Shown: positions 25,277 to 34,968 of the stretch, one piece after another
Numbering within the stretch: the stretch's first letter is position 1
Layout: the number at the start of each line of letters is the position of its first letter
NCBI RefSeq assembly: GCF_900096905.1
Contig: NZ_FMYI01000001.1
Location: 186,001-250,000, forward strand
DNA length: 64,000 nt
From: Pelagirhabdus alkalitolerans
Lineage (GTDB): Bacteria; Bacillota; Bacilli; Bacillales; Amphibacillaceae
Reading direction: 5' to 3'
The notes under the pieces: generated by a model
Seen by the model: the letters and a program-made list of their open reading frames with translations, nothing else
What the model was told of the DNA's origin: nothing
Database searches by the model: none
Made by a program: the position numbers and the translations under genes

Positions 25277-26755
25277 TTATTTGATAGACAACACGGCAAC
25301 GGACATGGGGGGTAATGTCACGTTTAGACCGTTTGCTGTCTTCTCAAAATTAGTCAATGTTTCTGGTTTTACTTTGTCTGGTTGATCAAATGTATTATGA
25401 TCATTCATTTTACCTGATGTTATAAATTCACCTGTAACGTCTGATGTTTCAATGCCTCTTATATTTAGATCAATCGTCGTCTCACTATCCTTATCAGCAT
25501 TCGTTAAGCTCACATTTAATGTGCCATCTGATTGTTTGGAAGCAGATCCATTTACTTTCGGATACTCAACACCAGCTTCTTCTAACATGTCTGATTCAAT
25601 ATCAAGATCAACACGCTCTGCATCTTGGTGAACGTTATACATTCTAAACACATGATAAGTTGGTGTTAAAAGCATCTTATCGTCTTCTGTTAACACCATT
25701 GATTGAATCACATTAACCATTTGAGCAATGTTGGCCATCTTGATTCGATCGTTATGGTTATTGAAAATGTTTAGTGAGATACCTGCGATCACAGCATCTC
25801 GCACTGTGTTCTGTTGGAATAAGAATCCTGGGTTTGTGCCAGGTTCAACATCATACCAAGCGCCCCATTCATCAACAATTAAATCCACACTTTTTTCTGG
25901 ATCATATTTATCCATAATTGTTGAGTGTTTATCAATTAATGTTTCGATATGGTATGCTTTTTGCATCGATACGTGCCAATCGTCTGAATCAAATCTTACA
26001 GCATCGCCTTTATTCCAAAAGCCTCCTGGGTGCACATAATAATGAAGGCTTAAACCGTCCATATGCTCTTTTGCTTCACGCATCAAAACTTCTGTCCAAT
26101 TATAATCATCAATATTTGGACCACCAGCAATTTTATAAATTTCATTGCCGCTATAATTTCTCACATATGTTTGATAACGTCTATAAAGGTCTGCATAATA
26201 TTCAGGGCGCATGTTACCACCACAACCCCAGTTTTCATTTCCTACACCGAAATACTTCAATTTCCAAGGTTCTTCTTGTCCATTTTCTTTTCGCCAGTTC
26301 GCCATAGGTGATTCGCCATCAAATGTCATATACTCGACCCAATCAGCCATTTCTTGAACCGTACCACTACCAACATTTCCATTCACATAAGGCTCTGTCT
26401 CTAACATTTCACATAGTTTCATAAACTCATGTGTCCCGAAGTGATTGTTCTCAACAACACCACCCCAGTGCGTATTCACCATGCGTTTACGTTCAGTCTT
26501 AGGGCCGACACCATCTTTCCAATGGTACTCATCTGCAAAGCAACCACCTGGCCAGCGTAGAACGGGAATATTTAAATCTTTTAACGCGCCTAAAACATCA
26601 TTACGTATACCATTTGTGTTCGGAATAGAGGAATCTTCACCGACCCATAATCCTTCATAGATGCATCGACCGAGGTGCTCAGCGAACTGTCCATAGATGG
26701 CTTTATCGATTTTACCTCGACTTAAATCTGCGTTTAATACGGCTTTTGTACTCAT
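25277..26755 (-). CDS. abfA: Intracellular GH51 alpha-L-arabinofuranosidase
   Basis: 492 aa, full length for GH51. Releases L-arabinose from arabino-oligosaccharides inside the cell. Landmarks are YGQFAEHLGRCIYEGLWVG, VLRWPGGCFADEYHWKDGVGP, the acid/base Glu in GVGNENWGCGG and the nucleophile Glu in VDEWGAWYD. No signal peptide. ATG 26755 is used; an in-frame GTG nine bases upstream lies in the AGAGGTG ribosome site. Last gene of a run araN-araP-araQ-yesL-abfA on the minus strand; the oligosaccharides are presumably brought in by AraNPQ. Confidence 0.93.
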   Translation of the reverse strand: MSTKAVLNADLSRGKIDKAIYGQFAEHLGRCIYEGLWVGEDSSIPNTNGIRNDVLGALKDLNIPVLRWPGGCFADEYHWKDGVGPKTERKRMVNTHWGGVVENNHFGTHEFMKLCEMLETEPYVNGNVGSGTVQEMADWVEYMTFDGESPMANWRKENGQEEPWKLKYFGVGNENWGCGGNMRPEYYADLYRRYQTYVRNYSGNEIYKIAGGPNIDDYNWTEVLMREAKEHMDGLSLHYYVHPGGFWNKGDAVRFDSDDWHVSMQKAYHIETLIDKHSTIMDKYDPEKSVDLIVDEWGAWYDVEPGTNPGFLFQQNTVRDAVIAGISLNIFNNHNDRIKMANIAQMVNVIQSMVLTEDDKMLLTPTYHVFRMYNVHQDAERVDLDIESDMLEEAGVEYPKVNGSASKQSDGTLNVSLTNADKDSETTIDLNIRGIETSDVTGEFITSGKMNDHNTFDQPDKVKPETLTNFEKTANGLNVTLPPMSVAVLSIK

Positions 26756-26817
26756 AAAATTCACCTCTTATAATTTTTAAAAGCTAGTTAATATTTTATA
26801 CATATTGTTAATAAAAT

Positions 26818-27450
26818 TTATTCATGTCTTACTGTATGTGTATCTATTTTTTGAAACACATGTAACGAAATCCATGTTTGGAAAATGGCAATTGCACTTA
26901 CCGTGAAAAAGAGTAACAAACTCGGGAACTCTAATGATAAAAAAACAAGTGAAAACGCAAATACCAGCATCATGAAGGTATAATGTAGCTTACCAATCCC
27001 GATAATGACAGCATATTTAATGTAACGGAACCATTTTAATTCATAATGCACATATAGATTAAAAACCCAAATTAATATAGTGGCATACAGTACAACTATG
27101 AAATAAAAAGCAAATGGAACATAAAACGGTGTATAAATGCTTGGGTCATGCATCAAGGTGTAATTAAAGTATAGAACAGCCCCTACTAATCCAAGACCTA
27201 ATCCGAGCATATTTGAGTGGAGAAACTCCCTCTTATATGTACGTGTGAAGTGTTTCCAAATTGAAAAATCAACATCACCTTCTAGCACCATTTTTCTCAT
27301 CGTACTAAGTGCTGCAACAGTGGCAGGGAACACACCAAATATGAACACCCCTAATAGACTGAATAGTAACCACAATATATTTACGAATGCTAAAGTCCAT
27401 ATTAATTTAAATAAATTATCGAGTACATTCATCGTATTATTTTTGCTCAT
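26818..27450 (-). CDS. YesL family (DUF624) membrane protein
   Basis: 210 aa with about five membrane helices. The DUF624 signature is seen in LFKLIWTLAFVNILWLLFSLLGVFIFGVFPATVAALSTMRKMV and FTRTYKREFLHSN. Family members accompany carbohydrate ABC importers and glycosidases in Bacillus (YesL beside rhamnogalacturonan genes). The exact role is unknown; here it lies between the importer permease and the arabinofuranosidase, which fits a helper role in arabino-oligosaccharide use. Confidence 0.82.
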   Translation of the reverse strand: MSKNNTMNVLDNLFKLIWTLAFVNILWLLFSLLGVFIFGVFPATVAALSTMRKMVLEGDVDFSIWKHFTRTYKREFLHSNMLGLGLGLVGAVLYFNYTLMHDPSIYTPFYVPFAFYFIVVLYATILIWVFNLYVHYELKWFRYIKYAVIIGIGKLHYTFMMLVFAFSLVFLSLEFPSLLLFFTVSAIAIFQTWISLHVFQKIDTHTVRHE

Positions 27451-27597
27451 ATTAATCCCCTCACTGAATCATAGAAATTATGTTTCTATCATGCTGTACA
27501 TTCACATATGGCATTCGACTAATTACAACTAAGAATAATAATCGTATATGAAGCATTTATTATTCTTAGTTGTTCAGTCTAAAACCACTGTTATTCA

Positions 27598-28437
27598 TTA
27601 ACCTTTTACTCCACCTACTGTTAAACCAGAAACGAAATACTTCTGGAAGGCGATAAATAGTAGAATAATAGGTAATATGGTAATAACCGAGCCGGAAATC
27701 AAAATATCGTAGTTGTTACCGTAAGGTGTTAATAACGACGCTAAACCGACCGGTAACGTAAACATGTCATTTGATCTGATAATAAGTAATGGCCATAAGA
27801 AATTATTCCAACTACTTAACCCTTGTAGGATTGCCATTGCTGCAAATGACGGAAGCATCAACGGCATCATTATTTTGAAGAAAATACCATATTCTGTTGA
27901 TCCATCAATTCGAGCAGCATCCATTAACTCTGTAGGTAGCCCTAACGCATATTGTCTAAAGAAGAACACAGCAATTGGCGCTACAATTAACGGTAGCATA
28001 ATCCCAAAGTACGTATCGATTAAATTTAAATCTATAAATAATTGATACAAAGGTAACATTAAGATCTCAAATGGAATCATCAAAATCATGATGACCATTA
28101 AGAAAATAACATTTCTTCCTTTAAAATCATACACAGCAAGCGCATAGCCAACCATTGAAGAGAAAAATAGTGATAATACAATTGTTAAACCTGTAATGAT
28201 TAAACTATTCATATACCACTGCCAATATTCCGGTGCTTGTGTGAAAATAAATTCATAGTTATCAAGGTTCATTCCAGCCCAATTAATGTCTAAACTAATA
28301 CCCTGACGCATTAATTCAGATGACGGTCTAAAAGAGGAAACGAGTAGACTGATAATTGGAAGCAACGCCAAGAATGAAATAATCACAAATAAGATATTTA
28401 TAAATAGTTTTTTAAAAAACGATCGCTGCTTTTCCAT
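27598..28437 (-). CDS. araQ: Carbohydrate ABC permease, AraQ-like (CUT1)
   Basis: 279 aa with six membrane helices. The permease EAA loop is in ELMDAARIDGSTEYGIFFKIMMPLMLP, and the C-terminal YFVSGLTVGGVKG is the standard end of MalG/AraQ-type proteins. ATG overlaps the araP stop by one base (TAATG). With AraP and AraN it imports arabinose oligomers in B. subtilis; no ATPase is encoded in this cluster, so a shared MsmX-type ATPase is expected elsewhere. Confidence 0.88.
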   Translation of the reverse strand: MEKQRSFFKKLFINILFVIISFLALLPIISLLVSSFRPSSELMRQGISLDINWAGMNLDNYEFIFTQAPEYWQWYMNSLIITGLTIVLSLFFSSMVGYALAVYDFKGRNVIFLMVIMILMIPFEILMLPLYQLFIDLNLIDTYFGIMLPLIVAPIAVFFFRQYALGLPTELMDAARIDGSTEYGIFFKIMMPLMLPSFAAMAILQGLSSWNNFLWPLLIIRSNDMFTLPVGLASLLTPYGNNYDILISGSVITILPIILLFIAFQKYFVSGLTVGGVKG

Positions 28438-29360
28438 TATTCATCACCTCTTTTAAATGCACCTGTAAATTTAAGTTGAATGATGCTCACAATAAAGATA
28501 ATAATGAGGACGATAACACCTATAGCTGCACCGAATCCCATATCATTTCTTTGAACACCTTGGTCGTACATATAACCAACCATTGATAAACCTATATTAC
28601 CTGGAGAGTTCGCTTCCCAGAACACATAACTTTCTTCAAACATTCTAAATCCGTTAATAATTGTAATAGTTGTTACAAACGTAATAATCGGTTTTAAGTG
28701 TGGGATTGTGACATAAAAGAATTTTTGAACGGTACTTGCACCATCAATATCTGCTGATTCATATAATTCAGGTGGCACATTTTGTAGCGCCGCTAAGTAA
28801 TACATGACATTTACACCCATCCAACGCCAACTACTCAATATAACCATTAAGAACATAGCTGACCATGATTGGTACTGCCATTGGATCGGTTCTCCACCGA
28901 ACCAAGTAATCACCTGATTAGCTAATGCTGTATCTGTTTCACCAAAAATCAACCTAAAAACAGTACCTGCAACAATGATAGAGGCTAGTGAAGGAATAAA
29001 TAAAGAAGCTCTATAAAATGTTGAATACTTTGTTGCTTTTGAGTTAAGCAAAGCAGCCAGTAAAATCGGAACGGTTACAAGTATAAGGGTTGTTAAAATA
29101 ACATATATGGTCGTATTCTGAAAAGCCGTATAAAATGTTGGGCTTAGGACTCGACGATAATTACTTAAACCTATAAACTCAGTTTGTCCAGGTAATATCC
29201 TTTGGAAACTCATAATAAAAGCTTGAATAGCTGGATACAATGTCAATACGATAAAGGTTACAATAAATGGGCTAACCAAAATATAAGGAACAACTTTTTT
29301 ACTATTTAAAAATTTCATCACTCTATTATTCTGAGCATTTGATTGATTCGCCAATTTCAC
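28437..29360 (-). CDS. araP: Carbohydrate ABC permease, AraP-like (CUT1)
   Basis: 307 aa with six membrane helices. The EAA loop reads PPELYESADIDGASTVQKFFYVTIPHLKP. The N-terminal PYILVSPFIVTFIVLTLYPAIQAF is typical of MalF/AraP-type subunits. GTG start behind GGAGG. Partner of araQ and the lipoprotein araN. Confidence 0.88.
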   Translation of the reverse strand: MKLANQSNAQNNRVMKFLNSKKVVPYILVSPFIVTFIVLTLYPAIQAFIMSFQRILPGQTEFIGLSNYRRVLSPTFYTAFQNTTIYVILTTLILVTVPILLAALLNSKATKYSTFYRASLFIPSLASIIVAGTVFRLIFGETDTALANQVITWFGGEPIQWQYQSWSAMFLMVILSSWRWMGVNVMYYLAALQNVPPELYESADIDGASTVQKFFYVTIPHLKPIITFVTTITIINGFRMFEESYVFWEANSPGNIGLSMVGYMYDQGVQRNDMGFGAAIGVIVLIIIFIVSIIQLKFTGAFKRGDE

Positions 29361-29414
29361 GCTACCTCCAATCTATATGGAGGGCAGTTTAAACTGCCCT
29401 CTTTAAAATTAAGT

Positions 29415-30761
29415 TTACTGCATACCTGCTCTGATACTTTCAGCTGCTTGTTCAAGTGCCTCACGAGGCGTTTGGCTTTCTTGTCTAATCACATTAAACA
29501 TGACATTTGAATCAATCTCATCTAAAACGTCCGGCGTGTACTGATTCATATGAACACCTACCACATCATCACGAATATCAAGTAAGATATCGAAAATATC
29601 ATCGTGGAAGAAGTCATAGATCTCGTTATCTGCACGAATTTCTTCTGATTCCCAAACATCCCAACGTGGTGGATCAAATCCTAGCTGGTTCCATAATTCG
29701 ATATTACCTTCTTCAGATAATTTAGCGAAAGCTAGAAACTCTTTCGTTAAATCAACATCCTCAGCTTGATTTGTTACAGTTGTACCTGTTCCACCCATAG
29801 CAACTGATCTCGTATCAGAACCTGGCCACTCTGGTAATGGACGGATCTCTAATTTTCCACTTAAGTCTTCCATATTATTCATTAACTCATTCATATAAAA
29901 AGTTGGTGCAATTAATGATGCTTGACCACCATCATTCATAAAGCCAAAGAACTCTTCTGCGTGATAATGACCACCTGGTGTTACTTCAGCAATATCATGT
30001 TCTGATACCATGCTTGATACAAATTCTAGAATTTCAACGTTTTCATCATTATCCATAATCAAGTTAAGATCATCGTCAAAGAATGATGAGCCCGCTTGAC
30101 GAATAAATGGCCAAATGCCATACCAGTTTTCTGGAATCGTCGTCATTGGAACATCAGTATTTTCTGTCACTTGTTGACCTGCCTCGATATAGTCATCCCA
30201 AGTTTCAATCGATTCTATATCAACACCTGCTTCATCCATAATTTCTGTATTATAATAAACCATTGTAGCACCTAAGTGAGTTGGAGCACCGTAATAGTCC
30301 CCGTTCTCGTCACTATACATATCGACACGTTCTTCAATAAAATTATCAATCTCTGGTTCAAATATGTCATTCAATGGTTCTAATTGAATGTCACCTTGTA
30401 GGAAGTTAGGGAAACGAGCGATCTCAATATCAGCCATGTCCGGTGCACCTTCACCTGATTGCAATGCCAATGTTAAGTTATTGTGCATTTGATCAAATGG
30501 GTATGTTTCAGCTGTGAACTGAATCGGATTGTCCGGATACTCTTCGTTCCATCTAACTGCAGCATCTTCAAAAAATTCAGCGTGACTTCCTGCGAATGTC
30601 CAGAGGTTAATTTCCGTTGCATCTTCTAAATCTTCACCAACTGTCACAATTTCTTCTGCATCGCCTTCTGCAGCATCATCTCCATTGTCACCGTTTCCGT
30701 CACCACAACCAACAAGGAATAGTGTCAATGCTAAGGTCAATACGCCAAACCACTTTTTCAT
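29415..30761 (-). CDS. araN: Extracellular sugar-binding lipoprotein, AraN-like
   Basis: 448 aa. Signal peptide with lipobox LFLVGC (Cys19), then an extremely acidic linker (DGNGDNGDDAAEGDAEE) and a family 1 solute-binding fold (INLWTFAGSHAEFFEDAAVRWNEEYPDN). Captures sugar at the outer membrane face of the cytoplasmic membrane and hands it to AraPQ. Place and partners match B. subtilis AraN for arabino-oligosaccharides. The surface acidity fits a salt-adapted cell. AAGGGAGG precedes ATG. Confidence 0.87.
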   Translation of the reverse strand: MKKWFGVLTLALTLFLVGCGDGNGDNGDDAAEGDAEEIVTVGEDLEDATEINLWTFAGSHAEFFEDAAVRWNEEYPDNPIQFTAETYPFDQMHNNLTLALQSGEGAPDMADIEIARFPNFLQGDIQLEPLNDIFEPEIDNFIEERVDMYSDENGDYYGAPTHLGATMVYYNTEIMDEAGVDIESIETWDDYIEAGQQVTENTDVPMTTIPENWYGIWPFIRQAGSSFFDDDLNLIMDNDENVEILEFVSSMVSEHDIAEVTPGGHYHAEEFFGFMNDGGQASLIAPTFYMNELMNNMEDLSGKLEIRPLPEWPGSDTRSVAMGGTGTTVTNQAEDVDLTKEFLAFAKLSEEGNIELWNQLGFDPPRWDVWESEEIRADNEIYDFFHDDIFDILLDIRDDVVGVHMNQYTPDVLDEIDSNVMFNVIRQESQTPREALEQAAESIRAGMQ

Positions 30762-30949
30762 TTTTATTTCCTCCCTTAGAACATAGTTAATACCTGGTCA
30801 ATACATACTCATTTTTATGTCTGAGTCGTATCCCTCCCCCGTTATTCATTTATTAACTTGACTGAATAACTTAAACTACAACACTCGTAACTTTTTGATA
30901 CTGAACAAATCAATTAAAACCAATCGATCTAAATGTTTCAACACAACGA

Positions 30950-30963
30950 TGGATGCGTTTACA
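30950..30963 (-). promoter_or_regulatory. cre-like site upstream of araN
   Basis: Minus strand TGTAAACGCATCCA fits the catabolite-responsive element TGWNANCGNTNWCA at 12 of 14 positions. It lies between the promoter and the araN start, where CcpA could block transcription. Confidence 0.5.
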
Positions 30964-30982
30964 TTTCTCTTTAAAAAATAAC

Positions 30983-30998
30983 GTATATACGTACGAGA
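30983..30998 (-). promoter_or_regulatory. AraR-like operator upstream of araN
   Basis: GTATATACGTACGAGA shares the central TACGTAC of the B. subtilis AraR operator ATTTGTACGTACAAAT and 10 of 16 positions. It lies just downstream of the araN promoter. A second partial match is at 31223-31238 (core ATACGTACAT). Confidence 0.45.
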
Positions 30999-31026
30999 TT
31001 GTTTTTCTAATTAATTTGTTCATATA

Positions 31027-31055
31027 AGTTATTCTAAGATAGAAGTACTTATCTT
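31027..31055 (-). promoter_or_regulatory. Candidate promoter of araN-araP-araQ-yesL-abfA
   Basis: On the minus strand, TTGAAA near 31050-31055 and TAGAAT near 31027-31032 are separated by 17 nt. Both the AraR-like and the cre-like sites lie downstream of it. Confidence 0.55.
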
Positions 31056-31222
31056 TCAAGTGTATGTTTTAAAAAATATGTATATTTTTGGCGATGTCGA
31101 TCTGCATTCAAAACTAAATGACAAATAAACATTGATATATCAACGTTGTGGTGGCTATATATAAATACATAACCGTTTCAATTAATTTTAAACTTACTAT
31201 CTTGCTCAAGTGCGTCGCCCTC

Positions 31223-31238
31223 CCAAATACGTACATAC
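31223..31238 (-). promoter_or_regulatory. Second AraR-like half match, distal
   Basis: The gene-free stretch 30762-31451 contains a second TACGTAC core (AAATACGTACATAC). A distal second operator would allow DNA looping, as known for AraR in B. subtilis. Otherwise I see only AT-rich sequence and the araR terminator hairpins here. Confidence 0.35.
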
Positions 31239-31337
31239 ATGTTCAGATTTCAACAAATAAACCCATACAACTTTTGAATATTAACTAAATCAAATGATGA
31301 GCATTATCACTTATATCTCTCCAGAGACTTAGAAAAA

Positions 31338-31424
31338 GAATGACTTCACTTATAAGAAATGAAGTCCTGTGTAAATTGATATTAAAATGCCAAACCATCT
31401 ATTTTGAATGGTTTGGCATTTTAA
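31338..31424 (-). terminator. Two hairpins after araR
   Basis: AAAATGCCAAACCAT (31384-31398) pairs perfectly with ATGGTTTGGCATTTT (31408-31422), and a further GACTTCA/TGAAGTC hairpin lies at about 31341-31366. The first is a good minus-strand terminator for araR. Confidence 0.8.
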
Positions 31425-31451
31425 AAATATATGTGAATTTCTTGAATAGCG

Positions 31452-32582
31452 TTATTTATTCTTCGGTAAGCCAGTTGAACTTCGAACGACAAGTTCCGGG
31501 TCAAAAACAACCGATGTTAAATCATTTTTGTTCGATTTACCGTTGCTGTGTTTATTTGAAACCATGCTTAACATCTTCTGTGCTGCAACTTCTCCCATTT
31601 CACTTTGTGGGTGCTTAATACTTGTTAACTTCACTTCAGAAACGTTTGTTAAAAAAGAATTATCAAAACCAATAATGGATATGTCTTTTGGTATATTTAA
31701 TTCCCTCTCACGAATAACATCCAAGAGCGCAATCGTTAATTCATCATTATAACAAGCAATTGCCGTTGGCCTTTTGCCTTCTGGACCGTCTAATATAGCT
31801 GCCAAATCAGAAACAGGCTTATCGTATTTATCCTCCGTTTTGTAAGTTACGATATTGCTTGGATTGATATCTATCCCGTGAGCTCGATGCGCTTTTAAAT
31901 AACCCTTCATACGCTTTGGACCTTGACTATCATCGTTCTTAAAAAATCCTAAAATATCTTTATGACCCAATTCAATTAAGTGTTCTGTTTGTAAAAAGCC
32001 ACCCTTCTCATCATCCAGTGTAATACTCAATGGTTCAAGTTCATCGTAATAAGCATTTATCATAATATAAGGAATGTTTTGACGTTCCAAATTCAGATAG
32101 TAGTTGATGTTAGGATTGCTAATTGCACTTTTTGTCGGTTCAATAATGACACCATCAAAGTGCTGAGTTAAGATTTTTTCTAAAAATCTTCTTTCGTTAT
32201 CATGATCATTATTCGTACTAAATAAACTGACATGATAACCTTGCTGACTCAAGTATGTTTCTGCACCTCTAATGATTGAAGGGAAAATATAATCTGATAT
32301 ATAAGTAGTAATAATTGCTATATTTTTCTGATTACCAACACTAGTATTGTTATTTTCCTGCGTTCGATCAGCACAAAAAGTACCTGCTCCTTGCTCTCTG
32401 TATAACCATCCATTATTAACTAAATCACCTACAGCAAGGCGCACAGTATGTCTACTTACACCAAACTGCTTCATCAATTCACTTTCCGAGCTTATTTTTT
32501 GATGGGGTTGAAATGTACCGTCTAGTATCTTTGATTTAATTGCTTGTTTTACAATATTGTATTTTGTCTGCATAGGTTGCAC
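31452..32582 (-). CDS. araR: AraR, arabinose-responsive repressor
   Basis: 376 aa. A GntR-type winged helix (about 1-75, SESELMKQFGVSRHTVRLAVGDLVNNG) is fused to a LacI-type effector domain (about 88-370, IAIITTYISDYIFPSIIRGAE, ACYNDELTIALLD, ISIIGFDNSFL). This chimeric build is specific to AraR. It represses arabinose genes until L-arabinose binds. Lies between araN and araA on the same strand. TACGTAC-centred palindromes resembling its operators are present near araN, araD and the second ABC importer. Confidence 0.93.
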   Translation of the reverse strand: MQPMQTKYNIVKQAIKSKILDGTFQPHQKISSESELMKQFGVSRHTVRLAVGDLVNNGWLYREQGAGTFCADRTQENNNTSVGNQKNIAIITTYISDYIFPSIIRGAETYLSQQGYHVSLFSTNNDHDNERRFLEKILTQHFDGVIIEPTKSAISNPNINYYLNLERQNIPYIMINAYYDELEPLSITLDDEKGGFLQTEHLIELGHKDILGFFKNDDSQGPKRMKGYLKAHRAHGIDINPSNIVTYKTEDKYDKPVSDLAAILDGPEGKRPTAIACYNDELTIALLDVIRERELNIPKDISIIGFDNSFLTNVSEVKLTSIKHPQSEMGEVAAQKMLSMVSNKHSNGKSNKNDLTSVVFDPELVVRSSTGLPKNK

Positions 32583-32681
32583 CTCATCAATCTTGTCAAC
32601 TTATTAATTCTCTAACAATCATGATATCATTTTTTCGTTAAATACACGAATCGATTGCTTGGGAATAAAAGTAAATAAGAA

Positions 32682-32708
32682 AGGGAGAGGTGAATAACCC
32701 TCTCCGCT
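32682..32708 (-). terminator. Terminator of araA
   Basis: GGAGAGG (32684-32690) pairs with CCTCTCC (32699-32705); on the minus strand CTTTCTTATTT follows. It ends the araD-araA transcript before araR. Confidence 0.65.
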
Positions 32709-32715
32709 TTATTGA

Positions 32716-34206
32716 TTACTTACGGAATACAGCTTCATTCCATTTCAATTCATTTCTAAATTGTCTTAAGTTTAGGTCACGATCAATGACAACACATTCA
32801 ATATCCGTCATTTCCGCAAAATCTTCCAGTTGTTCAGATGTAACAGAGAATGATAGAACAGTGTGGTGTGCACCACCCGCATAGATCCACGCCTCTGTTG
32901 CTTCACTTAAAGACGGTTCAGGCTTCCACAATACTTTTGCTACAGGAAGATGAGGCGTTTCTTTTTCTGGTTTGAATGCACTAACTTCATTAATAACAAG
33001 TCGATAACGTCCTCCAAGCTCAACTAATGAAGCATTGATCGCATCGCCACCTTGACCATCAAACACAAGTCTAGCCGGATCATCCTTACCACCGATACCT
33101 AATGGGTTGACCACAATTTCTGGTTTGTTAGCGGATACAGTTGGGCAAATTTCTAACATATGCGAACCGAGTACCATCTCATTGCCTGGCTCTAGATGAT
33201 ACGTGTAGTCTTCCATAAATGTTGTACGGTCATTATCTGACATGATCTTCATAAGGCGTGTCATGGCTGCTGTACGCCAATCACCTTCACCAGCAAAGCC
33301 ATAACCTTGTGCCATTAGACGCTGAGCCGCTAAGCCTGGCAATTGTTTCATCCCATGTAAGTCTTCAAAGTTTGTCGTGAAAGCATTGTAATTTCCTTTA
33401 GCTAAAAATGCCTTTAATGCTAGCTCTATTTTCGCTTGATACATGATGGAATCACGAACAGGGCTATCTTTCAATGCTTCTTCTGGTAATGTATACAGTT
33501 TTTGATACTCTTGGAATAATTCATCTACTTGTTCGGTTGTCACTTGATCGATCTCTTCGACTAAGTCACCAATCCCGTAGTAATCCACTGTCCAGCCAAA
33601 TTTGATTTGTGCTTCAATTTTATCACCATCAGTCACAGCCACGTTTCGCATGTTATCACCGAAACGTGCAACACGAATATTCGTCCCTTCTGTAACGCCA
33701 ATCGCTGTTTTCATCCATCCAGCGATGCGATTTTGGACCGATTCTGTTGACCAATGGCCTACGATCACTTTTCGGCCGAGTCCGAGTCTAGTACCGATAA
33801 ATCCATACTCACGGTCTCCGTGTGCCGCTTGATTCGTATTCATAAAGTCCATATCAATTGTTTCCCAAGGGATATCACGATTATGTTGCGTGTGTAAATG
33901 AAGAAGCGGTTTTTGTAGTGCTTTCAATCCTGCAATCCAAGATTTTGCTGGCGAGAATGTGTGCATCCACGTAATCACACCAGCACAATCTTCAGTTCTA
34001 TTTGCTTCTAGTACTAAATCATGTATGCTCTCTGATGTTGTGACAACAGCTTTAAATTCAATTTCATGAGGCAAATTGCCGGATTGATTAAGCCCTTGTA
34101 CCACTTCTTTTGAATTTCCTTCTACTTCCCTAATTGTTTCTTCACCATATAAAGGTTGACTACCGGTCACAAACCAAAATTTATAATTTGCTTTTGTCTT
34201 TAACAT
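32716..34206 (-). CDS. araA: L-arabinose isomerase
   Basis: 496 aa, full length. Converts L-arabinose to L-ribulose; Mn2+-dependent. Landmarks are FWFVTGSQPLYGEE at the start, WMHTFSPAKSWI, LHTQHNRDIPW, GFAGEGDWRTAAM (metal-binding Glu), MEDYTYH and the late SHMLEICP metal ligands. AAAGGAGG precedes ATG. Lies 14 nt downstream of araD in a two-gene unit. The ribulokinase araB that normally accompanies it is missing from the window. Confidence 0.96.
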   Translation of the reverse strand: MLKTKANYKFWFVTGSQPLYGEETIREVEGNSKEVVQGLNQSGNLPHEIEFKAVVTTSESIHDLVLEANRTEDCAGVITWMHTFSPAKSWIAGLKALQKPLLHLHTQHNRDIPWETIDMDFMNTNQAAHGDREYGFIGTRLGLGRKVIVGHWSTESVQNRIAGWMKTAIGVTEGTNIRVARFGDNMRNVAVTDGDKIEAQIKFGWTVDYYGIGDLVEEIDQVTTEQVDELFQEYQKLYTLPEEALKDSPVRDSIMYQAKIELALKAFLAKGNYNAFTTNFEDLHGMKQLPGLAAQRLMAQGYGFAGEGDWRTAAMTRLMKIMSDNDRTTFMEDYTYHLEPGNEMVLGSHMLEICPTVSANKPEIVVNPLGIGGKDDPARLVFDGQGGDAINASLVELGGRYRLVINEVSAFKPEKETPHLPVAKVLWKPEPSLSEATEAWIYAGGAHHTVLSFSVTSEQLEDFAEMTDIECVVIDRDLNLRQFRNELKWNEAVFRK

Positions 34207-34220
34207 ATTGACGCCTCCTT

Positions 34221-34907
34221 TTATTGTCCGTAGTAAGCATTTTTTCCATGCTTACGTAAATAATGCTTATCTAATAGAGTTTGTTGCATGTTCAACGTGT
34301 CCGGATTGATTTGATACGTATGTAGCGCCATTTTCGCCACTTCTTCTAAAACTACGGCATTATGTACCGCTTCTTTAGGGTCTTCCCCCCAATTAAATGG
34401 AGCGTGCGAGTGAACGAGCACACTTGGGATCATTAACGGATCACGGTATTTAAATGTCTCTACTATCACTTCACCGGTTTCCTTCTCATACACACCATTT
34501 ATTTCTTCTTCAGTCATTTTGCGGGTACAAGGAATGTCACCGTAGAAATAATCACCATGTGTTGTACCTAATGCTGGTATTGGTCGCCCAGCTTGCGCCC
34601 AACTTGTTGCCCATGGAGAATGCGTATGAACGACACCTCCTATATCAGGAAATGCTTTATATAATACAAGATGAGTCGCTGTGTCAGATGAAGGTTTCTT
34701 ATCACCTTCTACAACACGACCTTCCAAATCTACGACAACTAAATCATCAACTGTCATCTCTTCATAACTCACACCACTCGGTTTGATGACGACAAGTCCA
34801 TCTTCTTTTGAGTAACCGCTTACATTGCCCCACGTAAAAGTGACGAGTTTATGCTTAGGTAAATCTAGATTCGCTTTTAATACATCTTCCTTTAAAGTTT
34901 CTAACAC
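34221..34907 (-). CDS. araD: L-ribulose-5-phosphate 4-epimerase
   Basis: 228 aa. Converts L-ribulose-5-P to D-xylulose-5-P for the pentose phosphate pathway; class II aldolase fold with zinc ligands in GVVHTHSPWAT and VLVHSHAPF. GTG at 34907 is preferred: AGAGGAG is 8 nt upstream and the resulting start MLETLKEDVLKANLDLPKH matches the family. The in-frame ATG at 34925 precedes that ribosome site. First gene of araD-araA. Confidence 0.93.
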   Translation of the reverse strand: MLETLKEDVLKANLDLPKHKLVTFTWGNVSGYSKEDGLVVIKPSGVSYEEMTVDDLVVVDLEGRVVEGDKKPSSDTATHLVLYKAFPDIGGVVHTHSPWATSWAQAGRPIPALGTTHGDYFYGDIPCTRKMTEEEINGVYEKETGEVIVETFKYRDPLMIPSVLVHSHAPFNWGEDPKEAVHNAVVLEEVAKMALHTYQINPDTLNMQQTLLDKHYLRKHGKNAYYGQ

Positions 34908-34968
34908 CTTTTCATCTCCTCTCATCCTATTATACGGATAAATTTAACCTTACTAATATCATAATATA

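Noticed and set aside
25444..26660. Overlapping plus-strand frames opposite the GH51 gene
   Set aside because: Antisense shadows with no ribosome sites; the minus-strand gene has intact catalytic motifs.
31340..31618. A 92-codon plus-strand frame at the araR end
   Set aside because: It starts in the terminator hairpins and continues antisense into araR.
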